Shown: in pieces, positions 48,234-56,779 of the stretch
Layout: each line of letters starts with the position of its first letter
Numbering within the stretch: the first letter of the stretch is position 1
Origin: Mycolicibacterium peregrinum
GTDB taxonomy: Bacteria > Actinomycetota > Actinomycetes > Mycobacteriales > Mycobacteriaceae
Direction: 5' to 3'
NCBI RefSeq assembly: GCF_001665625.1
Contig: NZ_LZSY01000016.1
Coordinates: forward strand, 1-63,548
DNA length: 63,548 nucleotides
Position numbers and translations under genes: made by a program
The notes under the pieces: generated by a model
Told to the model about the DNA's origin: nothing
Database searches by the model: none
The model's input: only the letters and a program-made list of their open reading frames with translations

Positions 48234-49438
48234 CCGGCATCGGATCCCGGGTCACGCACCGGCCGGTGCTCACGACGCTGTTCTCTGGACGTGCGCGACG
48301 ATGCGTGGGTGGCCGCACCGCAGTGCGGGCAGAACGACATGTCGGGCACGATATGGCCGCAGCGGGCGCAGAAGATGGGCTGATCGGCGGCGATCTCGTC
48401 TTGGGCTTCGTGCAGCAGCGCCAGATGCAGACCGACCCGCAACGCCAACAACGCCAGCACCGAAACCGTGAGGTGCACCCCCAACTGGACCCATTGCGGA
48501 ACCCGCGCCACATCGATCAGACCCAGTGCGCAGTAGACGATCAGCACCGCGAACGCGCAGGAGAACATCACCAGCCGCACATAGCCGACGTGTTTGTCGA
48601 CCTTGGTGGCCGGACGGGTGAACCACAGGGCCGCGCCGATCAGGCCACCGATGGCTGCTGCGGTCAAAGGCATGGCTACCCCGCGGATTCCGGCCTCGAT
48701 GATCAGACCGGACATCGGGCGGTTTCGCGCCACCATGCCGGTGGTGAGTTGTGGTGCCAGGCGGGTGAGCGTGGTGGCTGCAGTGAAGGCAGTGGCGCCG
48801 AGGGCGCCGATCATGAAGCCGTCCAACGATTCCCGGCTCGACCGGTTGGTCAGGCGGACCACGACAGCGGGTACCAGCATCAGGAATGCTCCGCCCAGCG
48901 GAATTCCCAAGCCGTTGCGCATGATCCGGAATGCGGTCACACCGCTTCCGAGCGGGACGCCGTAGGACTTGGCCATCATGTGGCCGGTGAGAAGCACCCA
49001 GCCGATTCCCAACGCGATTCCCAGCATGATGGTCACCACCAGGTTGACACGGTGCAGGTCGCGGAAGGCGTCGGACTCGTAGAGATAGATCAGGAACAGC
49101 AGCGGGAGTCCGAGTGCGGCCACCGCGATCAGGGCCGCGGGCAACCTCAGCACGGCGCAGGTCACCAGACCTGCCAGCAGGACCAGCATCGCGATGCGGA
49201 AGGGGGTGCGGGACTGGTGAGACAGGTGAGGGAACAGTGAGCTGGCGATCGACGGCCGCAACAGGTGTTCATCAGGAGCCACGCAGGATGCGCTGAGGCG
49301 CAACCATTCGGGGCCGTCACCTTGTTCCTTGTCGATCGGAACCCCGCACAGCCCGCAGTACTTGCCGTCGGGTACATCGACTTTGCAGACCCGGCACTCG
49401 GTGGTCGGCACGTCGGTGTCGTCGGGTGTATCGGTCAT
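48230..49438 (-). CDS. Zinc-ribbon, PrsW-like (inactive) membrane protein
   Basis: A 402-residue protein. N-terminal zinc ribbon CRVCKVDVPDGKYCGLCG (~14-31), ~8 TM segments (~70-340), and a second ribbon CARCGHIVPDMSFCPHCG (~358-375), then a short basic cytoplasmic tail. GFMIGALGATAFTAATTL and GIRGVAMPLTAAAIGGLIGAALWF follow the PrsW pattern without its metal ligands. ATG 49438 overlaps the S53 protease stop (ATGA), and GTGA links it to the next gene: three coupled genes. Confidence 0.75.
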   Translation of the reverse strand: MTDTPDDTDVPTTECRVCKVDVPDGKYCGLCGVPIDKEQGDGPEWLRLSASCVAPDEHLLRPSIASSLFPHLSHQSRTPFRIAMLVLLAGLVTCAVLRLPAALIAVAALGLPLLFLIYLYESDAFRDLHRVNLVVTIMLGIALGIGWVLLTGHMMAKSYGVPLGSGVTAFRIMRNGLGIPLGGAFLMLVPAVVVRLTNRSSRESLDGFMIGALGATAFTAATTLTRLAPQLTTGMVARNRPMSGLIIEAGIRGVAMPLTAAAIGGLIGAALWFTRPATKVDKHVGYVRLVMFSCAFAVLIVYCALGLIDVARVPQWVQLGVHLTVSVLALLALRVGLHLALLHEAQDEIAADQPIFCARCGHIVPDMSFCPHCGAATHASSRTSREQRREHRPVRDPGSDAG

Positions 49439-51057
49439 CGGTGCGCCTTCTGCAGGACAAGGATGTTCTTGGCGAGGTTCTCCACATCGGGTGACCCCAG
49501 TCCGGTCACCAGGTCGTAGCCGGGTGAGGCGGTGGCCACCGCGTTGCCGCCGAGATCGACGTCGCGGAAGGCCGGCAGCGGGGCACCCGAGGCGATCTTG
49601 TACAACAGCGGGTTGAGGTCGCCGAGTGCCCGCCCGCCGTTGGCGATCAGGTACTGGTTCATCACCGCGGCCATCCCGGCCCACAGCGGTGCGGACTGCG
49701 ATGTGCCGCCCCCGACCAGAACCTGGTTGTTCAGAACGATTTTCACGCCGGTGAAGGGATCGGCCACTGCGGCCACATCCGGGGTGAGCCGCCGCCCGGC
49801 GCTGTTGTCGCCAGGAGCGGATACGTTGCGTTGCCACTCGGGGCGGTCGAAGATGGCCGAGACGCCACCGCCGGTGCCTTGCGACAGCGGGACGTCGAAC
49901 CAGGCCTGCTCGGCCAGCCAGCCGCCGTGGGCGTCGGTGGACAGTGTCGTGCCTCCGACATCGGTCATCTCCGGCAGGGAGGCCACCGAGTCCAGGCCGA
50001 TGTCGTCCTCACTGGGTGCGGATGACCAGTCTTGTCCGCCTTTGCATTCCAGGCCGGCCAGGTCTCCGCTGGCATCGAATGCCGTGGTGCCGTGGGTGTG
50101 TGCGGTGGCCAGGGCGGAGCGGACCGGGGCGAGATCGGCAGCGGTGATCAGCTTGTCACAGCCCCAGCCGATCGAGAAGCTCCAGATAGCACCGGGAAAC
50201 TGCTGGTCGGCGGATTCCAGCATCTTCCCGATCTTCTCGTAGGCGCCGTCGCCCTGGACTGTCGGCCGGGCGTTGACGACGACCTTCTGCGCATCCGGGG
50301 CGATGGCGTGGGCGAGCTGCAGATCCATGGTGGTCTCGCCGTGCGGGGCACTCGGTTGCCCGCCGACCACGATCGGCGTGAACTCGGGCAGGTCGAAGGT
50401 GGTGGCGAAGGTGTCCAGGTCAGCCTGATCGAAACCGTCGAACGCGAAGAACACGATGGTGGTGCCCTTGCCGGTGAATCCCTGTTTCGTCAGGTTGCCC
50501 AGGTTGTAGGTGTTGAGCACCCCCTGCGGCGTCAACCCCTGATCCGGAACATCGGTCGGCAGGTTCCGCAGGTCCGGCAGCGACATCCGGTAGGGCGTGT
50601 AGCCCAGGATGCGACCGACTTCGGTGACCTCTCCGGACAGCCGTTCGGGTACGGAGGGCTGTTGTGGTGAGGCATAGAACTCCTGCCCGCGCCGGCCCCG
50701 ATAGTCATGGATGTCCACGCCGAAAGCGGTTGCCAGGTCGGCGGATCGGCCTTCGGCAATGGCCCAGGAATCACCGGGCCGCCACCGGATCGACAGTGAA
50801 TGCTCCTCGGCCCACCCGAGCAGCGCAGCCGGTCGGTGGGCGCTGTGCAGCGTCATGGTGAGCTGCGCCGAACCACTCCCGGCTGGGCCGAGATCGGTTG
50901 AGGCGGAAAGTAGTTGGGCGTACGGACCTGTGATGTGGGTGGGTCCGTACGCCGATCCGCCCGGTGGGGGTGTAGCCCGCAGGTCGGAGACCAGCAGGGT
51001 GCTGAACACGATCAGCGCCAGCACCACCCGCCCGGGGGTGATGTTCATCCCGGCCAT
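49435..51057 (-). CDS. S53 sedolisin-type serine carboxyl protease
   Basis: A 540-residue secreted or anchored protease. N-terminal signal segment (~9-27), pro-kumamolisin activation domain (~50-155), then the catalytic domain. Catalytic E241 and D245 lie in GETTMDLQ and S453 in GGGTSQSAP; an oxyanion Asp lies in DASGD. The C-terminal DVDLGGN and GYDLVTGLGSP form the calcium site. All key residues are present, so it is probably active. It is translationally coupled to the zinc-ribbon membrane protein, suggesting a shared envelope role. Confidence 0.9.
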   Translation of the reverse strand: MAGMNITPGRVVLALIVFSTLLVSDLRATPPPGGSAYGPTHITGPYAQLLSASTDLGPAGSGSAQLTMTLHSAHRPAALLGWAEEHSLSIRWRPGDSWAIAEGRSADLATAFGVDIHDYRGRRGQEFYASPQQPSVPERLSGEVTEVGRILGYTPYRMSLPDLRNLPTDVPDQGLTPQGVLNTYNLGNLTKQGFTGKGTTIVFFAFDGFDQADLDTFATTFDLPEFTPIVVGGQPSAPHGETTMDLQLAHAIAPDAQKVVVNARPTVQGDGAYEKIGKMLESADQQFPGAIWSFSIGWGCDKLITAADLAPVRSALATAHTHGTTAFDASGDLAGLECKGGQDWSSAPSEDDIGLDSVASLPEMTDVGGTTLSTDAHGGWLAEQAWFDVPLSQGTGGGVSAIFDRPEWQRNVSAPGDNSAGRRLTPDVAAVADPFTGVKIVLNNQVLVGGGTSQSAPLWAGMAAVMNQYLIANGGRALGDLNPLLYKIASGAPLPAFRDVDLGGNAVATASPGYDLVTGLGSPDVENLAKNILVLQKAHR

Positions 51058-51088
51058 CGGCGAACGACCGACTCTCTGCGCTCCGCGT

Positions 51089-51373
51089 TTAGTTGTCGCC
51101 GGGGATGGCGGTCGGTGCCGGCGGTGCCTTCACGCCGGGCGTGAACAGGTTGCCGCCGGTGGGGTTGATCGACTTCTCGGTCGGCTCGACCGTTGGCGGC
51201 GGGGCAGGAGTGGCCGGGGCGGTGGTGGTCGTGGTGGTGGTTGTGGTCGGCGTGGTGGTCTCGGGGCCCTTCTGCTCTTCGGTACCGCATGCCGCGGTGA
51301 ACGAGATCATCCCGATGACTGCCGCACCGCCTGCGATGACGGTGAGCCGACGAGTCAACTGCCCAGACTTCAT
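51089..51373 (-). CDS. Thr-rich lipoprotein 2
   Basis: A 94-residue lipoprotein: MKSGQLTRRLTVIAGG signal, lipobox FTAAC (Cys ~29), poly-Thr linker, then EPTEKSINPTGGNLFTPG and a short Pro-rich tail. Nearly identical to the copy at 51627-51923 in both protein and DNA. It lies 31 nt upstream of the S53 protease start and is probably in the same transcript. Confidence 0.82.
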   Translation of the reverse strand: MKSGQLTRRLTVIAGGAAVIGMISFTAACGTEEQKGPETTTPTTTTTTTTTAPATPAPPPTVEPTEKSINPTGGNLFTPGVKAPPAPTAIPGDN

Positions 51374-52058
51374 GATGGTGTCCTCACTGTCCCCCGTGCT
51401 GTTACAGAACTTGGTCTTCGGCCAATCCTGGTGGATTCCCACTACCTGCAACGCAAAGTGGTGGCCAGTCCCATCCCGAAGCGGGTGCTGGTGAACCGAA
51501 CTCTAACTTAAGGTCCGCGTGGTCGCAGAGCCATTTGCTGCAGGCACTGCCGATCGGGGTGTGACGGGACGACTTTGCTTGCCGGGCATGTGGCGCCAGG
51601 GCCCGGCAAGCCGCCGAAACCGCGTTCTACCCGGAGTTCGACCTGTTGCCGGGGATGGCGGTCGGTGCCGCCGGCGCCTTCACGCCGGGGGTGAACAGGT
51701 TGCCGCCGGTGGGGTTGATCGACTTCTCGGTCGGCTCGACCGTTGGCGGCGGGGCAGGAGTGGCCGGAGCGGTGGTGGTCGTGGTGGTTGTCGTCGTCGG
51801 CGTGGTGGTCTCGGGACCCTTCTGCTCTTCGGTACCGCATGCCGCGGTGAACGAGATCATCCCGATGACTGCCGCACCGCCTGCGATGACGGTGAGCCGA
51901 CGAGTCAACTGCCCAGACTTCATGATGCTGTCCTCACTGTCCCCCGTGCTGTTACAGATACTTGCCTTCGGCGAATCGCTGCGGATTCCCGCTACCTGCA
52001 ACGCAAATGGCGGCCCAGTCCCATCCCGAAGCGGGTGCTGGTGGGGCGAACTCTAACT
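51097..52058. repeat. Tandem 412-bp duplication carrying the lipoprotein gene
   Basis: Bases ~51097-51508 and ~51647-52058 align without gaps at a fixed 550-bp offset, covering the coding region and the upstream region. Landmarks such as GGGGATGGCG (51101/51651) and CTCTAACT (51501/52051) keep the exact offset. Divergence is a scatter of substitutions. A ~138-bp unrelated spacer separates the copies. Confidence 0.88.
51627..51923 (-). CDS. Thr-rich lipoprotein 3
   Basis: A 98-residue lipoprotein, duplicate of the gene at 51089-51373; the C-terminus differs (IPGNRSNSG). Signal, lipobox FTAAC, Thr-rich linker and the EPTEKSINPTGGNLFTPG motif are unchanged. The start is set by homology and a GTGAGGAC ribosome site in the shared leader. 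It is the first gene of the minus-strand cassette, divergent from imuA'. Confidence 0.82.
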   Translation of the reverse strand: MKSGQLTRRLTVIAGGAAVIGMISFTAACGTEEQKGPETTTPTTTTTTTTTAPATPAPPPTVEPTEKSINPTGGNLFTPGVKAPAAPTAIPGNRSNSG

Positions 52059-52165
52059 CAGAGTCGGCACGGCCGCAGAACGGTCCCGGCCGGCCCCGCC
52101 TTCCCGGGGCGGTCGCCGGTGGGCGCGGCTTGACGCTGTCGGGGGGTAGGTGTTTACTCGAGCCA

Positions 52166-52181
52166 TCGAACATACATTCGA
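52166..52181. promoter_or_regulatory. SOS box upstream of imuA'
   Basis: TCGAAC-N4-ATTCGA matches the LexA consensus with one mismatch, 36 nt before the imuA' start. Confidence 0.88.
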
Positions 52182-52217
52182 AAATCATTCGATACAGATG
52201 GTGCGGGAGGTGTTGTT

Positions 52218-52925
52218 GTGACTGTTGCGGCTGAGCGTGATTTGCGCCTGCTTACCCGCTCTGAGCAGGTAGAACACCTCCGTCGCAAGATTGCCTCGGT
52301 ATCGGGGAAGGTCGGTCCGGTGCATCGCGGCGCGCCCCGGTCCGAAGCGATGGTACCGGCTCCCGAATCTTTGCTGGAGCCGCTTGAAACCCTGGTTGAG
52401 GCGTTGCCTGAGGGCTTACCGACGATGCTGCCTCGCGGGTCTGTCGCGGTGGCTGCGGGTGCCCGGTCGCTGACGCTGGGCATGGTGGCGGCTGTGACAT
52501 CCGGGGGTGGGCATGCGGTGATCATCGGCCAGCCCGATGTCGGCCTGTTGGCCGCGGTGGAGATGGGCGCCGATCTGAGCCGGCTCGCGGTGATCCCCGA
52601 TCCGGGTGCCGACCCGGTCGAGGTGGCCTCGGTGCTGATGGACGGGATGGATCTGGTGGTGCTCGGGTTGGGTGGGCGTTCGGTGCCTCCGAGTCGGGCC
52701 AGGGTGATGGTGGCGCGGGCCCGGCAGAAAGGCTGCACGCTGCTGGTCACCGACGGTGACTGGCAGGGCGCATCGGCACGGCTGGAGGCCCGGGTGTGCG
52801 GTTATGAGGTGGCCGGTGCGGGCCAGGACGCTCCGACACCTGGGCGCGGCCGGATCAGCCGGGTCCGGCTGGCCATGCGAGCCAGGGGGCGGGGCGTCGG
52901 ATCGGCTTGTGCGGCAGGCGGATAG
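52218..52925 (+). CDS. imuA': ImuA', accessory factor of mutagenic repair
   Basis: A 235-residue RecA-fold-derived protein of the ImuA' family: [33 protein letters not shown] (P-loop-like region, degenerate) and [12 protein letters not shown]. It works with ImuB and the DnaE2 polymerase in damage-induced mutagenesis. GTG start with GGGAGG upstream. imuB begins 3 nt after its stop. dnaE2 is not in the window. Confidence 0.93.
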   Translation: MTVAAERDLRLLTRSEQVEHLRRKIASVSGKVGPVHRGAPRSEAMVPAPESLLEPLETLVEALPEGLPTMLPRGSVAVAAGARSLTLGMVAAVTSGGGHAVIIGQPDVGLLAAVEMGADLSRLAVIPDPGADPVEVASVLMDGMDLVVLGLGGRSVPPSRARVMVARARQKGCTLLVTDGDWQGASARLEARVCGYEVAGAGQDAPTPGRGRISRVRLAMRARGRGVGSACAAGG

Positions 52926-52928
52926 CTC

Positions 52929-54515
52929 GTGCCTGCTGATTCCAGGGTGCTTGCCCTCTGGTGTATGGACTGGCCGGCGGTGGCCGCGGCGACGGCAGCG
53001 GGTCTGGCTTCGACGGTGCCGGTCGCGGTCACTCTGGCCAACCGAGTGATCGCCTGCTCGGCGTCGGCACGTGCGGCCGGGGTCCGGCGCAGGCTGCGCC
53101 GGCGCGAGGCGCAGGCCCGGTGCCCACAACTGCACGTCGTCACTGCGGACCCGGCCAGGGACGCCCGCCATTTCGAGAACGTGACGCTCGCCGTCGATGA
53201 TCTGGTGCCGCGCGCCGAGGTGCTGCGTCCGGGACTGCTGGTGCTCTCGGTGCGTGGCGCGGCACGGTACTTCGGGTCCGAACCGGTTGCGGCCGAACGG
53301 TTGATCGATGCTGTCGCCGCGGCGGGGGCCGAATGCCAGGTCGGTATCGCCGACCAACTTTCCACCGCGGTCTTCGCCGCCCGGGCTGGTTGCATCGTCG
53401 AACCCGGGAACGACGCGCGGTTTCTGTCCGGCCTGTCGATCAGGCAACTGTCCACTGAACCGGCCCTGGCCGCCCCAGGGCGAGAAGAACTGGCAGATCT
53501 GTTGTGGCGGATGGGCATTCGGACCCTCGGGCAGCTCGCCGAGTTGTCCCGCACCGACGTCGCCTCCCGGTTCGGGGCCGACGCGGTGACGGCGCACCGG
53601 TTCGCCTGCGGAGAGCCCGACCGTGGCCCCTCCGGGCGGGATCCGGCCACCGAACTCGATGCGGTGATGAACTGTGACCCGCCTATCGAAAGAGTGGACG
53701 CCGCGGCTTTTGCGGGACGGTCCCTCGCCAGTGATCTGCATCGTCATCTGGAGGCAGCCGGGGTGGGTTGTACCCGCTTGGCCATCCACGCCATCACCGC
53801 CAACGGTGAAGAGCTGGAACGGGTCTGGCGGTGTGCCGAACCCTTGACCGAGGATGCCACCGCCGACCGGGTGCGTTGGCAGCTGGACGGCTGGCTGAAC
53901 CGTCGCACCTCCGAGCGGCCCACCGGCCCGGTCACGGTGCTGCGCCTGCGCCCGGTGGAGGTGGTGTCGGCGGCGGCGCTGCAATTGCCGCTGTGGGGCG
54001 GGCTGGGGGAGGAGGATCGGCTGCGGGCCCGGCGGGCGCTGCTGCGGGTTCAGGGGCTGCTCGGTCCGGAAGCGGTGCAGGTTCCGGTGCTCAGCGGCGG
54101 GCGCGGGCCTGCCGAGCGCATCACCCTCACGCCGTTGGGGGACGAGCCGGTACCGCGAGCCGATCCACGCCAGCCCTGGCCTGGCCAGTTGCCCGAGCCT
54201 TCACCGACCGTGCTGCTGGATGATCCGGTGGAATTGCTTGATGGACAAGGAAATCTGGTGCGAGTCACCAATCGCGGATTGTTTTCGGCGGATCCTGCGC
54301 AGCTGGCCGGTGCCGGCCGCCGTGACGGCAGGCTGCGCTGGTGGGCCGGGCCATGGCCGGTCGACGAGCGGTGGTGGGATCCGGAGAACCGAGGGGCCGG
54401 ACGGACGGCGCGGGTCCAGGTGCTGCTGCGCTCTGGAGGCAGGGAAGGGGACGATCTCGCACTGCTGCTGTGTTATCGGCAGCGTCGGTGGTATCTGGAG
54501 GGCGCCTATGAATGA
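52929..54515 (+). CDS. imuB: ImuB, catalytically inactive Y-family polymerase
   Basis: A 528-residue Y-family polymerase homologue serving as a hub for DnaE2 and ImuA'. The usual SxDE catalytic motif is replaced (LLVLSVRGAARYF), consistent with loss of polymerase activity. The beta-clamp-binding motif QLPLWG is at residues 352-357. A C-terminal ~140-residue region ends QRRWYLEGAYE. Co-transcribed with imuA' under the SOS box. Confidence 0.94.
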   Translation: MPADSRVLALWCMDWPAVAAATAAGLASTVPVAVTLANRVIACSASARAAGVRRRLRRREAQARCPQLHVVTADPARDARHFENVTLAVDDLVPRAEVLRPGLLVLSVRGAARYFGSEPVAAERLIDAVAAAGAECQVGIADQLSTAVFAARAGCIVEPGNDARFLSGLSIRQLSTEPALAAPGREELADLLWRMGIRTLGQLAELSRTDVASRFGADAVTAHRFACGEPDRGPSGRDPATELDAVMNCDPPIERVDAAAFAGRSLASDLHRHLEAAGVGCTRLAIHAITANGEELERVWRCAEPLTEDATADRVRWQLDGWLNRRTSERPTGPVTVLRLRPVEVVSAAALQLPLWGGLGEEDRLRARRALLRVQGLLGPEAVQVPVLSGGRGPAERITLTPLGDEPVPRADPRQPWPGQLPEPSPTVLLDDPVELLDGQGNLVRVTNRGLFSADPAQLAGAGRRDGRLRWWAGPWPVDERWWDPENRGAGRTARVQVLLRSGGREGDDLALLLCYRQRRWYLEGAYE

Positions 54516-54522
54516 GGGCTGA

Positions 54523-55557
54523 TCAGCTCAGGCGTTGTGCGAAAGCCCCGACCCGGCTGATGAACCGGTCGAAGAATGCTGTGGGGTCTACCTCGGTACC
54601 GATCAGCGCATTCGGTGGACGGCCCCAGTGTCCCCGCCAGTCGGCCACCGTCATGCCGCGGGTCAGGGTGCCGCTCAGCTCCACGTCGACGGTGGTTTCC
54701 CGGTAGCTCACCAGTTCTGGATCCAGGGCGACCGCGGCGGCCAGCGGATCGTGCAGGTGTGCCAGGTACCCGTCACCGGTGTCGAAGTGGAATTCGAAGT
54801 AGAACCGCATGGCGTCCTCGAGGGCCCGGATCAACGGGTTGTCGGCGCTCGATCGGGTGCCCCGCTCGTCGAGCACGCTCATCGGAGTCGACGGTGACCC
54901 AGCTGCGGAAGCCAGCCGGTTCAGCAGCGCGGGTGTCATCGCGATGTTCTCGGTGAGGTTGAGGCCCAGCACGATTGGCACATGGGTGGCTTCGTCCAGA
55001 CCCCAGGCGGCGTTCCAACCGCCGAACACCTCGGCTGCGGATTCGGGGTCTACGCTGATGTTCCATTCCGACACGGGTGTGGTGTTGCCCCGGTAATCGA
55101 ATGCCCCGCCCATGATCACCAGCCGGCGCAGCAGCTTGGGCAGGGTGGGCTCGGCGCGCATGGCCAGCGCCAGGTTGGTCAGTGGGCCGGTGGCCAGCCC
55201 GATCAGCTCACCGGGGTAGGCGCGCGCGGCCCGCACCCAGGCCTCGGCGGCGTCGTGCGCGGTGAGCAGCCGGTCGCTGGCCGGCAGCTCCGCATATCCC
55301 AGGCCCTGCGGCCCGTGGGTGTCCTCGGCTGTCCGCAGCGGAGCGCTCAACGGCTGTTCGGCTCCCTTGGAGACCGGTACTCCGGTCACCCCGCACAGCT
55401 CCAGCAGGCCGAGGTTGTTGGCGCAGACCTGTTGTACCGGAACATTTCCCGCGGTCGAGGCGATACCGACCAGCTCGGCTTCCGGGCTGGCCAGCAGATA
55501 CGCCAGCGCCATGGCGTCGTCGACGCCGGTGTCGACGTCGACGAACACGGGCAGCAT
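54523..55557 (-). CDS. iunH: Inosine-uridine preferring nucleoside hydrolase (Rv3393 homologue)
   Basis: A 344-residue nucleoside hydrolase with calcium-binding DVDTGVDDA near the N-terminus, GLATGPLTNLALAM, VIMGGAF and SEWNISVDPESA, the family active-site segments. It cleaves N-ribosides for base salvage. The start at 55557 puts the DxDxGxDD motif at the usual distance; a longer frame to 55611 adds a Ser/Pro/Glu-rich leader. Neither has a good ribosome site. Confidence 0.9.
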   Translation of the reverse strand: MLPVFVDVDTGVDDAMALAYLLASPEAELVGIASTAGNVPVQQVCANNLGLLELCGVTGVPVSKGAEQPLSAPLRTAEDTHGPQGLGYAELPASDRLLTAHDAAEAWVRAARAYPGELIGLATGPLTNLALAMRAEPTLPKLLRRLVIMGGAFDYRGNTTPVSEWNISVDPESAAEVFGGWNAAWGLDEATHVPIVLGLNLTENIAMTPALLNRLASAAGSPSTPMSVLDERGTRSSADNPLIRALEDAMRFYFEFHFDTGDGYLAHLHDPLAAAVALDPELVSYRETTVDVELSGTLTRGMTVADWRGHWGRPPNALIGTEVDPTAFFDRFISRVGAFAQRLS

Positions 55558-55647
55558 CGATTCGCTGCTCGGCGGCTCGGTTGATTCGCCGCTCGGCGGC
55601 GGTGGCGTCACGGCGTCAACGATATGCCAACGCCATGGCGTATCGGC

Positions 55648-55965
55648 TCACGACTCGACGAACCGCAGTCCGACAAGGCCAACCACGATCATCGCGATGA
55701 ACGTCATTCGCAAGGGCGTCAACGCATCGCTGAACATCACCACTCCCGCGATGGTGACACCGACCGCGCCGATGCCTGCCCAGACCGCGTACGCGGTGCC
55801 GACCGGCAGGTGTCTGACCACCATGGCGAGAATCACGAAGCTGGCCGCCGCAGCCACGACGCACACCACACTCCACCACAACCGGGTGAACCCATCCGAC
55901 TGCTTGATCGCCAGTGCCCACACGATCTCCAGCAGGCCGGCGAAGACCAGCAATGCCCACGACAT
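55648..55965 (-). CDS. SMR-family multidrug efflux protein
   Basis: A 105-residue four-helix small multidrug resistance transporter. The membrane-embedded Glu is E13 (FAGLLEIVWA), and the WAGIGAVG motif is in helix 3. The length is standard. ATG 55965 has GGAGA upstream; the longer GTG start at 55977 overlaps it. It lies 16 nt after the SDR gene in a probable operon and likely exports cationic compounds or guanidinium-like substrates. Confidence 0.9.
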   Translation of the reverse strand: MSWALLVFAGLLEIVWALAIKQSDGFTRLWWSVVCVVAAAASFVILAMVVRHLPVGTAYAVWAGIGAVGVTIAGVVMFSDALTPLRMTFIAMIVVGLVGLRFVES

Positions 55966-55981
55966 CTTTGTCTCCACGGGG

Positions 55982-56728
55982 TCAGGCGTTGTAGCCGCCG
56001 TCGACGGTCAGGGTTGCGCCGTTCACGTACTGCGCATCCGGGCCGGCGAGGTAGGCGACAGCGCCGGCGATTTCGCCGGCCTGAGCGAAGCGTCCCAGTG
56101 GAATGTTCGGTAGATCGGCGAGAGCTTCTGGGCTGTCGGCCGGATTCATCTCGGTGTCGGTATTGCCTGGCTGCACCACGTTGGCGGTGATTCCACGGGG
56201 CCCGAGATCGCGGGCCAGTCCCCGGGCGAGCGCGCCGACGGCAGCCTTGGTCGTCGAGTACAGCGTCACCCCGGGAAAGGGGGTGCGGTCGGCGAGATTG
56301 CTACCGATCGTGATGATCCGGCCGCCTTCGCTCATGGCCGCCGCGGCGGCCTGACTGAACAGGAAGGGCGCGCGGATGTGCAGATCGATCGCCTGGTCGA
56401 TGTCGGCGGTTGTCACTGTCTCCAGCGGACCGTTGGGGAAAACTCCGGCGTTGTTCACCAGGATGTCCAGCCGGCCGAACGTCTCGAGGACGGCGTCCAC
56501 CGCGCGCCGTGCTGCGTCGGGTGCAGCGCTGTCGATCTGCAGGGCAAGGGCTTTCGCGCCGACGCCGGTGATCGCGTCGACTACTTCGGCCGCTCGCTCG
56601 GGCGATGAATGGTAGGTGAAGGCCACGTCGGCGCCTTCGGCTGCGAGGCGGCGCGCGATTGCCGCACCGATTCCGCGGCTGCCGCCGGTGACGAGTGCGG
56701 CCTTGGATGTCAACGCCTTCAACGCCAT
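55982..56728 (-). CDS. Short-chain dehydrogenase/reductase
   Basis: A 248-residue classical SDR. NAD(P)-binding VTGGSRGIGAAIARRL near residue 12, NNAG near 85, catalytic Ser and YSTTK (YxxxK) near 150, and the C-terminal VNGATLTVDGGYNA. ATG 56728 follows GGAGCC. Expressed with the SMR pump and divergent from a TetR gene across an operator. Confidence 0.93.
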   Translation of the reverse strand: MALKALTSKAALVTGGSRGIGAAIARRLAAEGADVAFTYHSSPERAAEVVDAITGVGAKALALQIDSAAPDAARRAVDAVLETFGRLDILVNNAGVFPNGPLETVTTADIDQAIDLHIRAPFLFSQAAAAAMSEGGRIITIGSNLADRTPFPGVTLYSTTKAAVGALARGLARDLGPRGITANVVQPGNTDTEMNPADSPEALADLPNIPLGRFAQAGEIAGAVAYLAGPDAQYVNGATLTVDGGYNA

Positions 56729-56745
56729 ACCTGGCTCCAATCAAT

Positions 56746-56773
56746 TTTGTAATGGATACTACAAATATAGACT
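56746..56773. promoter_or_regulatory. TetR operator and leaderless -10
   Basis: TTTGTA-N8-TACAAA (56746-56765) is an inverted repeat in an AT-rich spacer. TAGACT (56768-56773) is 6 nt from the ATG of the TetR gene. Confidence 0.7.
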
Positions 56774-56779
56774 GTTGGC

